The notes: generated by a model from the letters alone, not told the origin. Counted from the stretch's first letter, positions 25,801 to 36,400 are shown. The stretch: 64,000 bases of DNA from Macropodus opercularis (GCA_030770545.1 CM061097.1:1860501-1924500); one strand, 5' to 3'. Numbers and translations: made by a program.

Positions 25801-27753
25801 AAGTAACAACCAAGTCCAGGCTGTTGTGGAGCCCAGGGCTCCATCACCTACGGAACCGTCTGCGCCTCCGGCCTCCCCTACTCTGTTGGGTTCCCTGTCC
25901 CCAACTTTAGTAAAACGCAGCCTCTCCCAGTCATTTTCAGAGGCCCTGCCTGCCTCCCCCACAACAACGCAGCTAGCGCACGCAGCCTTCGGCTTTGCAG
26001 CTGATCTACCGCCGCAGGCTCCAACAGCACCTCTTCCCGAGGAGCCACAGACACACACAGGTAGGGCGACAACAAAGTCTGAGAATTTCAGTACGTTCAA
26101 GTTACAATTGAATGTTGTATTACACATGTGCTCTAATTGACACCGGAGAACCAGATTTCTACCCAAGTATAACAAGTAAACTTTTAATGCTTCCTAAGTT
26201 TTTTGGTTTTGTATTGATATAATTTTCAACAGAACTGAGCAGCCTGGCGTCGGACACCAGGTACATAGCCCAGGCTGTACTGGTGGAGGAGGACGAGGAA
26301 GAGGATGCGAAATCTGACACGCAACCGCAAGCTTTAGCTGCCATCACAGAATCAGCCCAGACTGAGGCAGAAGAGCAGGAGGAGGAAGAAAGGGAGGAGG
26401 AGGAGGAGGAGGAACAAGAGAAGGACGAGGAGAAGGAAGACAAGGAGGAGACAGGATCAAAACAGGAAGCTGAGGCTTCATCACCAGAGGAGCCAGAGGA
26501 GGTGGTACAGGAGGAAGAGGAGGCACAAGAAGATCAAGAGGAGAACGACATCTCAGAAGCCAGTCAGGCTCCTGCTGAGCCTGCTGAGCTCTCAGCAGCC
26601 ACCGGTAGCTATTTTTTCCTTGTGTCTTGTTTTGTATCCTATTTTGTCTTGATTAAAGTTGTGTATAGAGATGTGCTATGCTGTCACAAACAATTACAGC
26701 CATTGACAAAAATTACACTAAATAGTTAATAGTACACAATTACATAAGAACAGAAGCCAGCATATGATTGTGTTTTCTGTTTTTTCAGAACCTCTTTGGC
26801 AGGAGATCAAACCCGAGTCTGTCGTTCTAACAGCCAATGGGATCACAAACGGAGACGACGTACAGGAACAGAACGGCACAGGTTTGGCAACAAACCAGCT
26901 GAAACAATATGAGACAATGTGGAATTTTTCTGTGATAATACACTGAAACATTCCTTCTCTGCGTTGTGTCCTCGTGACGTTTCTCAGCGCGATCCTTGAG
27001 TCCGTCTGACACAGAACTCAGCTCACAGGAGCTGAGCGTGTGCTACAACCTTCATGTCACACCAGAGCAAGACGACATCCATGAGGATGAGGAGATGAGA
27101 AATGGGAAAGAGGTAACGTACCTGCCAATACGTTCATGCAGTGAGTTTCTCCATAAATAAAAGTACGTTTAACCTGCAGAAGTTGTGTTATTTGTTCATT
27201 TCTGACGTTAAGGCCTGACCGTGCGTTCATAGAAGTTCAGTCCATGGTCCCAATCGCTTTTTATTTGTAGCCAAAATGATGCTCAACTAAAAAGTTCAGC
27301 AGAGAAAAGTTTTCCTGAGAGCGATTGTGTTTCACTTTGTTTTGCTTTGTTTCCTTTTTTTATTTTCATTCTGAATTTTACTGAAGCAGCACATACTGTA
27401 TATTTCCTGATTACATGCTTTTTCTGCCTCCATTTTTCTCTGCACTTCAGGTTTTAGCCAAGCGGCAAATGTGCGTCCGAGCCCTGTATGACTACCAAGC
27501 AGGTAAGCTGCCATTTAGAGGATAATCGCCATGCATGTGCACATAAAGTGCCTCCACTTATAGTAATTACACTGTGATTAGTGGGCCTTCACCGTGTTAT
27601 CTCGCGGTTCCCACAGAGGATGAATCGGAGATCTCCTTTGAACCCGGTGACATCATCACAGACGTGGAAACGGTGGACAAAGCCTGGTGGAGGGGGTGGA
27701 GCAAAGATGGCCGGCAAGGCTTGTTCCCTGCCAATTATGTGGAGACCATATAG
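10766..27753 (+). CDS. dbnl: Drebrin-family actin-binding protein with C-terminal SH3 (drebrin / drebrin-like), complete
   Basis: Sixteen coding exons join in frame to 750 codons plus stop: 10766-10857, 20430-20485, 20601-20713, 21274-21348, 24209-24352, 24541-24618, 24697-24851, 24983-25037, 25188-25262, 25359-25467, 25539-26060, 26233-26604, 26789-26881, 26988-27112, 27451-27502, 27617-27753. All introns are GT-AG. The ATG at 10766 has A at -3 and is the first in-frame ATG after an in-frame TAG at 10640. Domains are ADF-H (about residues 8-140), Arg/Glu coiled coil (187-281), NPREFFRQ motif (about 290), Ser-Pro-rich (318-491), Glu-rich (492-615) and SH3 (about 694-750). Family members bind F-actin and link it to membranes, endocytosis and signalling. 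The body (KTNAAMEM, NPREFF) resembles DBN1, but DBN1 lacks SH3; DBNL has SH3 but is only about 430 residues. Family is certain; the exact orthologue is open. Confidence 0.93.
10858..20429 (+). other. Intron 1 of the drebrin-family gene (9.6 kb)
   Basis: The intron starts with gtaacg inside the Trp codon of exon 1 and ends in gtccacag. It contains CA/TG microsatellites (15478-15498, about 18676-18694). A/T-rich non-repetitive stretches near 12640-12760 and 13030-13330 could be intronic enhancers. A palindromic aattggccaatt lies at 16992-17003. A minus-strand exon-like segment at 19263-19308 is treated separately. No coding exon of the host gene is missing, because exons 1 and 2 join in frame within the ADF-H domain. 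Confidence 0.8.
20430..21348 (+). other. dbnl: ADF-H domain exons (exons 2-4)
   Basis: Exons 20430-20485, 20601-20713 and 21274-21348 encode the core of the actin-depolymerising-factor homology domain. They read ALFAYDG, LKLADSGAGGVAEL, a Tyr-Gly-Leu-Cys strand, the ISWVGQNVDDYRR turn and the HIPAIRSFF helix. In DBN1 and DBNL the same places read INWVGED or INWTGEG followed by a SHV helix, so the fold is intact. Drebrin-type ADF-H domains bind filamentous actin without the severing activity of cofilin; that is family knowledge. Confidence 0.9.
21349..24208 (+). other. Intron 4 of the drebrin-family gene
   Basis: A 2.9 kb intron with no exon-like segment I can support. It contains a GA microsatellite (about 21856-21898), a short cagtgt tandem near 23702-23722 and an A/T-rich patch near 22880-22930. 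Confidence 0.75.
21856..21898. repeat. GA microsatellite (imperfect)
   Basis: About 43 bases of GA repeat, interrupted by ggg and gcg, lie within intron 4 of the drebrin-family gene. Confidence 0.85.
24209..25262 (+). other. dbnl: End of ADF-H and coiled-coil exons (exons 5-9)
   Basis: Exon 5 (24209-24352) closes the ADF-H domain. Exon 6 encodes the hallmark drebrin segment GTNYRKTNAAMEM and RDSFWARAE. Exons 7-9 encode about 95 residues rich in Arg, Glu and Gln with almost no proline, predicted as a long charged helix or coiled coil. The run ends in the SESIEKAAEAAALVSQR segment that continues into exon 10. The exon 7 donor (gttgga at 24852) is weak, but it is required to keep frame with exon 8. 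Confidence 0.88.
25359..26060 (+). other. dbnl: Proline/serine-rich linker exons (exons 10-11)
   Basis: Exon 10 carries NPREFFRQ, conserved at this place in DBN1 and DBNL, followed by a Ser run. Exon 11 (522 bp) begins with a short conserved piece, RSLTDTAFIF. It then becomes low-complexity, with about 14 Ser-Pro dipeptides, many Ala and Pro, and several xPPxxP-like stretches. This is expected to be disordered and a target for proline-directed kinases; that is inferred from composition only. Confidence 0.85.
26233..26604 (+). other. dbnl: Glutamate-rich exon (exon 12)
   Basis: This 372-bp exon encodes a strongly acidic stretch, including runs of Glu encoded by imperfect gag/gaa repeats at about 26374-26430. 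It opens with ELSSLASDTRYIAQ. Drebrins have an acidic, poorly conserved central-to-C-terminal region, so the type fits. The repeat nature suggests length variation between individuals or species. Confidence 0.85.
26789..27112 (+). other. dbnl: Exons 13-14 of the drebrin-family gene
   Basis: Exon 13 (26789-26881) and exon 14 (26988-27112) encode a linker before the SH3 domain with the piece LTANGITNGDDVQEQNG. This is loosely like the TNGETTQ region of mammalian DBN1. The exon 13 donor is gtttgg, a weak match to consensus, but it joins in frame. Confidence 0.8.
27451..27753 (+). other. dbnl: C-terminal SH3 domain exons (exons 15-16)
   Basis: Exons 27451-27502 and 27617-27753 encode a complete SH3 domain. 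It has the ALYDY motif, the acidic RT loop EDESEISFEPGD, the ligand-binding Trp pair AWWRG and the closing GLFPANYVE motif, with the stop two codons later. This matches the HIP-55/mAbp1 (DBNL) SH3 in order and spacing. SH3 domains of this type bind proline-rich partners such as dynamin in the DBNL literature. Canonical DBN1 has no such domain. Confidence 0.95.
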
Positions 27754-27772
27754 ACAAGGACGCACACATATA

Positions 27773-27794
27773 CGCACGCACGCGCACACACACG

Positions 27795-27856
<62 letters not shown>
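27773..27856. repeat. CA microsatellite in the 3' UTR
   Basis: Alternating CA with a few cg-containing interruptions at the 5' end becomes a pure run from about 27799 to 27855. It starts within about 25 bases of the stop codon of the drebrin-family gene. Confidence 0.95.
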
Positions 27857-27857
<1 letters not shown>

Positions 27858-28559
27858 AGGGACACCATCTTCCCTCACATTTATGCATGTTTTTACCTTA
27901 ATCCTCCTACTGAAACTTTGTACTCTCTGATTCATGGAAAGGATAAAGAAACATTGACTTTCTATTTTGATGTTTTTGCAGAAAAACAAAATATTTTCAC
28001 AAGTATATGGGAATTACCCAGCCTCATTTTCTCTGATAAAATAGCAAAGACCTTTTCCTGGACCAAAATAACTTATTTCCTTTTGAGATACAGTGGGAAT
28101 GTTGGTGGGAGGGATCAGATCACGGTGACAAATGATCACAAACTTCCCTTTCTTGTAAGAAACACAAACAGATTTTTATAGTCTATAGTCTCCTTTTTGA
28201 TCCACACATATAACAAGCGTTGCATTCTGTTCACTCTGCTTTGTACGTTACATTGCTAAAAAAACTAATTTACTGTTCTTGCCTGGTAAATATAATCAAG
28301 ACTCATGTATCAGACGTCATGTTGTAATCATCTCCTGAGTTATTTTGCAGCGTTGTGTTTGTTACTGACAGTCTCACTCGTATTTTAATTTCACAGCAGC
28401 CGTACAACAAAAGCTGAACAGTCAAAGGAGAAAGTCTGTGTTGAGATGTGTTTTTCTACCAGCTGTAACCTGGGCTGGGTTTTGTTCGTATGGTCTTTGC
28501 TTAGATACGTTTTAATTATGTCTCATCTTAATTTTTCCTAGGTTTTAAGAAATTGAAAC

Positions 28560-28565
28560 AATAAA
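28560..28565 (+). promoter_or_regulatory. Poly(A) signal AATAAA (proximal candidate)
   Basis: AATAAA is followed about 35-50 bases later by a GT-rich stretch (ttctgtgatgtgtt), the expected downstream element. It would give a 3' UTR of about 0.83 kb. Confidence 0.6.
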
Positions 28566-29038
28566 TCGACACAGATTAAACGAGATCCAGTTTTACTTTT
28601 CTGTGATGTGTTCATACTCCACACTGTATATAAGAATGTATAAAAAGCATCCTTGTCTTTTCTATATTTGACTTGTATGTTTATTGGTCATGTGTATGTT
28701 CTGTCTTGCTTACAAATATATTGCTTCTATAGTCTGCTCATAAAAGGACTTCACATGATCGTCTCCTGCTTTATTGGTCACACAGAGGCCCAGTCGTGTA
28801 CGGTCTTATCGTGGGTGTCCGCCGCTAGTATGTTACTTCAGGTTAATACGTCTGATCCTGAGCATGTTTTCAGTCTGTTCACCATCTTCTTGCTTATAGA
28901 AGTGTCTCTAAATAACAGAAAAACTAAACCAGACATTCTCAAGATTCCTTCAGGACTAGTTGTTGTTTTGTGATAGAATTGCTGCAGTTCTCTAATTACC
29001 AAATGCTATGTGATGTATTTTTACTAGATTTATTTTTA

Positions 29039-29044
29039 AATAAA
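29039..29044 (+). promoter_or_regulatory. Poly(A) signal AATAAA (distal candidate)
   Basis: AATAAA in tttttaaataaagc offers an alternative longer 3' end, about 1.3 kb after the stop codon. The downstream GT content is weaker than at 28560. Confidence 0.4.
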
Positions 29045-29060
29045 GCAATTCAAGAATAAT

Positions 29061-31700
29061 ACATCCCCATAAGTCGCATAGTCAGGTGTTAATACTGTGT
29101 CAAGGTGACTTATATTCATAAACACATCACACATTTCATTTAGCTCATCTGAGAAACGGACTGAAACTGTTTTTTATCTTTGAAGAGAGCAGAGGTTGTA
29201 GATTTCATCTGTCCACTGAACTGTCCTTGCCGTGTTTAACATGTCTTGACTGATTCACTTGGAAAGTTGAGTGGATTGCAGTGTCGCGTTTGCTCCTATA
29301 GGTGGAGACGTCGCCTTTTTCAACTTGTCAGGGACTGAAATGAACAGATTCTTATGGACAAAAAGCAAAATATTTTGACAGGCAAAGCGGAGGCTCTTTG
29401 TTGCACACGTTTGAGGAGGGGGATATCCAGACATTTCCAAAGCTAAAAATTGCTAATGCTGCTACACCTTAAACAGGATTTTCCCCTAGGGTAACAATGA
29501 TTGATTAAATATGACATTAATATTCTTTAACCATACACCTTTAATACGTATGGGGCGGCTAGGTTACGCTCTTGTACTGCCAGTTCAATAACCGTGTTTG
29601 GCAGATGTGCTTCTGTTCCGAAATAGAGAAGTAATGTTTGACATGGGTCTCATCCTGCGTGAACTGATTGCTGTTGACAGACTGACTAAATCTATCCAGC
29701 ATGCGATTCTGCTGAGGTTATCCCACAAGGCTAATCATCAGGGATATGTGCGAAAAGGTGATGAGCCTCTTATGAAATACTAATTGGGTTGCAAGGAGAA
29801 GACCGTGAAAACCTTAAGATTGAGAGATGGAAAAAAAATAGTTCAGTTAAAGAGAAAGTACAGCAAAACTTATTGAAACTTATTTGTGCAGTGTTACAGG
29901 TGTAAGTGTGAGAACGGAGAACAGTCGTGTTGGGGAAAAGGTGAAAGGTCAAGGGCACCGGTGCAGCGACAACACGAGGGAACGTGAAGAAATTGGTTTA
30001 GACAGTCGCGTCCCCTATCCTCTCTTCTCCATATCCCTGCTCCCATGGTCATCCCCAAGACTCAAGAGATCCCTTGTCTGCTCCGATTAAACAGAGTGAT
30101 ACAGGCTAATGTGCCAGTCAACCTCCCCCTCCCCTTTGTCTGCAGGCTGTTCCTTCTGTGACCCTCATCAGTAACAGAAACCCTTCGACTGGGGTGATAA
30201 ACTAACAGCGGACCCCCTCCGCTGCTCTGCCCTCCCCTCCCCTCTCTCGCTTCCTCCTGACTTTCCCTTTATCTCCTGTTTAACTGACAGACCCTATCTG
30301 ACCCGTGGAGGACTGACAAGTGTGGGACGGCTGAGGTGAAGTGGCGGTAGGGAAGTGCCACTCACTTTAGTGTTATCAGCACAAAGGCCAGTGACAGACA
30401 CCTAATCTGACCTGGCTGCTGATTGCTTGTGGCTCACTGGCTGCTTTTCTTTTTTGAAGCACAGGAGACGATAAACACAGACTCACCTAAAAATGCGCAG
30501 GAAGCTCACGCACGTGCAGACGCCCCGTTTTTGAAGCAACCTCCGGCTTCCCAGTCCTGTCGTCGTCTAAGTAATAGTTTGCTGCAGCTCTTTGTGATGA
30601 ATTACGTGTTTGGGAGCGGCGTCACTTGACGGGAGACTGAATTCTTACTACAGCAGTCTCTCAACCCTGTGTTCAATCTTCCTTCTTCACTGCAGTGTTC
30701 TGCATACGTGAGCTAATGGGATTTGTGTTTTTTGTTTTCCTCTGGCAGGAAACATAAAGCACAGGGTCACCGCGGTTTCCCTTCAGCTTAGGTTACGGCT
30801 CCGCCGGCCGTGCCCGCCGGGCTCTCCCCTGCTCCGAAGTGCCGTGAGCTCACAGCACCCACTGTGCCCTGCTTTCGTGTAGTTTTGGCAGCGCTCAGAC
30901 ATACAGTGGTGTTCTTAACAGAGGCTCAGTTTCACGCCTGTCTTGCAGTAATAAAGCGTTTATGCACCTGTACAAACCTCATTTTCTGTTTGAGTCGTGT
31001 TTCGTCGTGCAGGGACAGCAGAGAGCAGGTCGCACCCACTGGATCAGACCTGACCCACTGGCGAGAAAAGGCCTAGTGTGTGCACTGAAATGTGATTCGG
31101 CTCCTGATGCTCTCAGGCCGTTGAGATGATCTCAAGGCAACAACGTTTATCTGGGAAGAATTTCTCTAAACTATAATGCTTCCTCAACATAAATCAGCTT
31201 TAGCTGGGTGATAATTCCATCTGGTCTAAGTCTTGATTAAACCTTTGCTTTTAGACGTCTCTCTTGTTCTTGACATTGTCGCTTGCTGTTTTCTCTTTAA
31301 AGATAATCTTCAAAACCGCTGAAGTAGATAACACTGCACAAGCTCCTGATGGCTCCAGCCAAGATTTTACTGTCAGCATAGAAACCGGCCCATTAACTTC
31401 TGAAGCCCTCTTTGGCAAAGCTCCCTTTCCCCTCCATTGCCATCAAAAAGCTATTTCCCTCGGCCAGTCCCACACAACCCTAACAATGAGCAGCGGATTA
31501 GAACATCTCTCTGTCTTCAAGCAAAAATAAAAGAAAAGAAAAGTAAAAAATGGATCTCTTTTTACCAGTCACTGGTGAAGACTAGTTGGCAGCATTTCCT
31601 TTCTGGGATTTTTCCTGACATGATTCCCGAGAGGCGTTCTTTGCTTTTATGATACAATTCCTGCACTTGCAATCAGCCAACATGTGGCATTGTGATCCAA
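29061..31700. other. Gene-free stretch after the drebrin-family gene
   Basis: No recognisable coding sequence was found. CT-rich runs occur near 30125-30290. Splice-like sites are present (for example a donor-like actcac on the reverse strand at 30481), but they do not enclose a recognisable peptide. Confidence 0.55.
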
Positions 31701-31709
31701 TCACAGAGA

Positions 31710-31731
31710 CCCCCCCCCCCCCCCCCCCCCC
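31710..31731. repeat. Poly(C) homopolymer, 22 bases
   Basis: An unbroken run of 22 C on the + strand, flanked by ordinary sequence (cacagaga before, ttcaattcc after). Confidence 0.9.
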
Positions 31732-31926
31732 TTCAATTCCTAAATGGTTAAGTCTCAGTCTATTGTGAAGGAATCTTCAAAGTGGTTGGAAACCACAGGG
31801 GAACGTTGGTAGTTGTTAATTAATGCAACAGACTCTGCAAATGCTTTATTTTCCTGATTCCAGAGATGAAAAAACAAATCTTTGAAATGCTTTGAATCTA
31901 GCAACAGGCGCATCCAAATCTCTTAC

Positions 31927-32002
31927 CTCATCTCTAAGACGATATCCTGGACAATGAAATGCTGCTGTTTCTCAAAACCTTGAGTGATTTTTATCAATTC
32001 TG
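31927..32002 (-). other. Weak minus-strand exon candidate, 76 bp
   Basis: On the minus strand, an acceptor ending in ccgcag and a donor atgag|gtaaga enclose an open frame of 24 complete codons, containing QGFEKQQHFIVQDIVLEM. The phase is 2 nt at the start and 2 nt at the end. The acceptor is only moderately pyrimidine-rich, and a frame this short is open by chance fairly often. I do not recognise the peptide. Confidence 0.2.
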
Positions 32003-33390
32003 CTGCGGTTTCAGAAGAAATCTCTCTCTCCCTCGTTTGAGTTTATTGGGCTTTTGTTCATACAGATCATTTATATTTCCATTCAGTAAATGGACGTAAA
32101 ATATGTTGCGCTTAAATGATCATTTCTGGCTTTTATGACTTTCACTGAAATTGAAAGAAATGGGAAACATGACAGAGGCTGTGGTAACCACTGGAAGGCA
32201 ACCAAGCAAAATTGTCCAATGTAGATGATGGATAATGGGGTTTAATCTGAAGATCATCTAAAGTGCTTTGATGATCAGTAAATGACTTTAAATGTTTTGG
32301 CTGGTTTGTGATTGTACACATTCTCATATATTTTTTGTTGAACAGCGGTAGTTAAATTACACGAAGAGTCGAACAGATTCCAGTCAAATCATGACAATAA
32401 AGTGACGCCTAAATTGTTTGCAGAAGTTAACAATCAACATCTAAACATGGAGAAGGTCCTGGGGGTCAACAACAGGGTGAGCTGCCTCCAGCCCTGAATA
32501 CCAGCCGTGACTGACACGTGCTCACCCGGTCTGGGTTCCGCACGCTGCCTGTGGCAGCGCAATCACTGCCAGATGCTGTGACTTTCTCTCAGACAATTCA
32601 TTTCACAAGTATCGCTGAAGGAGCTGCGCCGATGGGGCCATTTGTTGGAGACAAATGTACGTAAGCGTGCATGTGTTGGTGAGCGATGAGGATGCGCCGG
32701 CGGCGGTGCGTGAAAAGGACACATATGCGATCAGATAGACTTAAGACTAATTCACAGCCTGGCCTGAGGACACCAAGCAGGATAATGTGAGACATCTTTT
32801 CTCACACCATTTAGGCTACGCCCATAGGGACACATTGTTTATTTCTTGGCTGATCTACTTGATTCCAAACTGTAAATGAGGTTTTGAAACACGGAAAAAA
32901 CATGGCATGAATTTATGCAAGTGCAACATCTTCACAACCGTAACATACAAGTCAGATGTTTTTGTTTGAATGCAAATTAAAACTGTAGCAACCTAAAAAA
33001 CACAACGTAAAGTAAAGTAAAGTACAACAACTTGGTGCTTCCTATTACAGCGATTGGGATGTTAACAGGCCAGATTTATAGTGGATGAGACACCCAGAGT
33101 CAGTCCTTGGCAGCCCAGGCACGGTGCCCGCCCCCAGGGGAGGGGGATGATGGAGAGCAAACAGCTAATAATTAATACCGTGATTACACAGGCTGCAACA
33201 ACACAGGGAGACAAACCTTTACACATCCAGGCAGGGACCTGACCAAGACTGATAGCACAGGAACACGCAAGAACACTCACAGATGCACAAATACACAGAG
33301 GCCGGAAGGCAACACCCTGGGTAGGACTCACAAAATGAACACCACACAATGCAAGAGCCACTCTGGGAGCAGAAAACAGAAACGTTGTAG

Positions 33391-33417
33391 TATTTTATTC
33401 TATTCTATTCTATTCTA
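33391..33417. repeat. TATTC pentanucleotide tandem
   Basis: About five copies of tattc/attct lie in a row. Confidence 0.85.
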
Positions 33418-36400
33418 TGGCTCAGAGGAGCCACTGACGTTGGCGGCTTCGCTGGAAGCAGAGCATCAGTCCTTCTGTGGCCGTTTGGCTGCTGTGAGAC
33501 ATGTAAAGTAAATAAATCCAGCTTGCTAACCAACCACTAAGCCCTACCTGCCATGTGCAGGGCTGATACCATAATTGAAAGGCTAAAAAGACCATAAAAC
33601 TGTGTTTAGGCTGTAACAATACCTCCCAGACCCCCCCTTTGCGTGTATGGATGAAGCCTCTCATCCCATACAGCCATTACCTGAGCCACACAGTAGGATA
33701 ACAACGTAAAAACGTCACGGTCACCCTCATTAGCAACTGGGCTGGAGTAGCTCCGACTCGTACGTGCATGCGATGGCTTCCATATGGGCACCCCTTCATT
33801 TTCTTATATAACCAGCATCACGTTACTCCGAGATGAGGTGATTCCAATTTCTCCAAAAACCTCAAGTATTTTTCTAAATGTGCGCAACATGTCCAGGATT
33901 TCCTACCATACGAAGGGATGCAGGGGTGGTGTGTGTTTTCACTACAGTGTGGCTTGCATAACCCCCGTGTATATGTGTGTGTCAAATCCCAACGAGGGAG
34001 AGCGAGACAGGTTGTGTGCAGCACTGTATATGTGTAAATGAGTGTGTGTGTTTGTGAGGAGGAAGTGATGCCAAGCATGAAGGGGCCATACAGGGCCTGG
34101 AGCCCGCAGCCTTTGGCCACCACTTTCTCCCCCTTTGTGCCACATTGACTCTGTTTCCATTACCACAGTGAAAGGAACAATAAAGAACTGCTGTGTGGAT
34201 GTGTGGTCTGCGAGCACAGCAGCAGCTCGACAGCCCAGCACAGACTGGACGTGTAGATCCTAGATCAGCAAATAAGAAGTTACAACAGTGGGAATCAAGT
34301 GGAACTTATCATTTAATGGCTACTTTTTAGACACATTTATTGTTCCCTGTCTGGCAAAACTGGAATCCAAACACGAGAAAAGGAATGATCTGCATTCTTC
34401 CCACTGAACTTTCATACTGATCTTCCTTGCACACACCTTCCTCTCAAGACGCCTAAACCACAGCTACAGCTGACAAAATCTAATTAAATGGGAAAAAATT
34501 AACCCTGATTGTTACATTACTGACAAAAAATGCTTTTGAGTACAGAGGAGAGTTTCTCGTCTATTTGTTTCTTTGTTTGAGGAGATGATGACACATTTGG
34601 TCCTGTCTCGCAGCATCACATGTCAACCTCCTCATGCCCTGTCACTCTGACAGCTCACAGCCCGCGAGGCAAAGGATCATGGGTGCTGTGTCAGACACAG
34701 CGGGGAGGTCAGAGCAAGGCAAGCTGAATGCATGATGTGTGCTTCTGTCTGCGTGCGCGTGTCTTTGAGCGACTGCACGTGTGTCCATGTGTGTCGGTCT
34801 GAAGGGATGGACGGATGCCAAAGGCGAGAGCAACACCATGTCAGAGCGCTAGCAGACGATGCCCATTTCAGATACTCTAATTCAAACAGTCAGCTCAGCC
34901 ATGAAACCATTTCCTCCCATAATTCCTCCACTCCCTTCCTCCCTGCTCCGTGTGCGTCAACAGGCTCTTGCGAGGTGTTGTAAAAGTCGTACTTTAGCCT
35001 CTCGATTAGCTGCGTTCAGGCTCGAAGAGGCTCTTTATGTGTCTGGTTCGTCTGCAACGCCGTTTACTGTTGTCCTCTACTGTATGTGTTTAGATACCAT
35101 CGCCAGGGTCGAGGCGATATTAAAGAAATAAATGACTAGCCTGCTCTGTAACTGTTCATTAGAGTCTGGAACAGTGCACGGTTCTGAGGTCGCTCCAACA
35201 AAGACCATTCTGTCGTTTAAACCGGGGAGCAATCGTATTACATACAGCGCTAGTATGGAAATTGTGATGGCCTCATGCAAAGATATGAATAGTAGTCCTA
35301 TAATAGTTGTGGCTTCGCCTGAATGATCCCTTTGAACCAACAGTTGGTTATAGCATTGCCTTCAAATCGCTTTAGCTGTCTGCCACTGTCAGACAAAAAG
35401 AGAACCACCTACTTCCAGCGTTCTGGTCAAGTTGTAATGCGTTTCACAGGTGTGGGAGTCTTAGGGTAACGTGTAATGGGCAGCAGCGACTGGGGCCCCT
35501 GTGTGCCACCTGGAGAATCGCACCGCTCCCGCCAATTGCCACCCATTTACTTCTCCGGCACCCACTCACCACACACACACACGCAGCAGTCGCAGAAGGA
35601 TGTTCCTTGGAAGCAGAAAGAGCGAAAACTGGCTCTCGACGTGGATATATAAATAGTCCTCGCACTGCACAACATGTTCTGTTTTGATGTAATTATGGTG
35701 CAGGAAGAGCCTGGTTTAGCAGAGAGCGCTCTTGGGCAACTGTTGTGGGGTCTTTAACAAGGGATTTGGTAAGGAAAACGGTTGCACCTGGCTGAGCTCG
35801 GTGCGGTTTGGAGAACGGAGGTAAAGGAAAGAAACGACAGAGACGTACGAACGAGCGAGGGAGTGCGGAGCTTTACTCTAACCAGCGCGCACTCGGTCGC
35901 AGGAACACCTGGACCTGATGAGGGACAGATGTTCTGGCCAGTTAATCCTGCTGTAAAGTGGGGAACAAAGAGGACCAAGGACTAACACAAGCTAGGGCAC
36001 GGAGCAGATAGTTTATCTATAATGGTTCAGACTCCCCCACACCACAGTGTTAGACGCGCCAACGTACTGGACTGATTCCGTTAACACGAATCCTACGAGA
36101 ACAACGGTCCTTGGCAATAAAAAGTCGCGGCTACGGACCTTTCACTGGAAGACTTCGCCTCTTTTCCATTCGAGTGGAAGATAAACTGAGGTAATGCTAG
36201 CTGAGGCTAAATGTGGTGTGCAAAACTTTATGCACGTATCCATAGTGACAGAGTGCAATGTCACTTTAGTGTGACCTAGAGTTACACTGTCCTACAGTAT
36301 AATCATAGTTTATGAAACCAGATACAGACAGGACTGGATCAGAAGTATGCGAGTCGAACACAAGGGGGAGCACTTATCCTTCCCCTGTGTTTCCATGGCT

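Larger units (their letters stand above)
27754..29060 (+). other. 3' UTR of the drebrin-family gene
   Basis: Non-coding sequence follows the TAG at 27751-27753. It begins with a CA microsatellite and continues A/T-rich to two candidate poly(A) signals at 28560 and 29039. No competing gene is seen. Confidence 0.7.

Noticed and set aside
27687..28181. 164-codon + strand frame over the SH3 exon end
   Set aside because: It is a shifted frame of the last drebrin exon that continues through the CA repeat (His-Thr repeats), not a separate gene.
30486..30562. Minus-strand segment before a gtgagt donor
   Set aside because: The donor is good, but the acceptor is poor and the only open frame gives an unremarkable peptide.
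32530..32560. 23-bp microexon-like segment on the minus strand (ccacag acceptor, gtgagc donor)
   Set aside because: Sites are good, but so short a segment cannot be told from chance without transcripts.
33062..33361. 99-codon minus-strand frame with hydrophobic runs
   Set aside because: Cys/Leu-rich but without a recognisable membrane-protein pattern or supporting exons.
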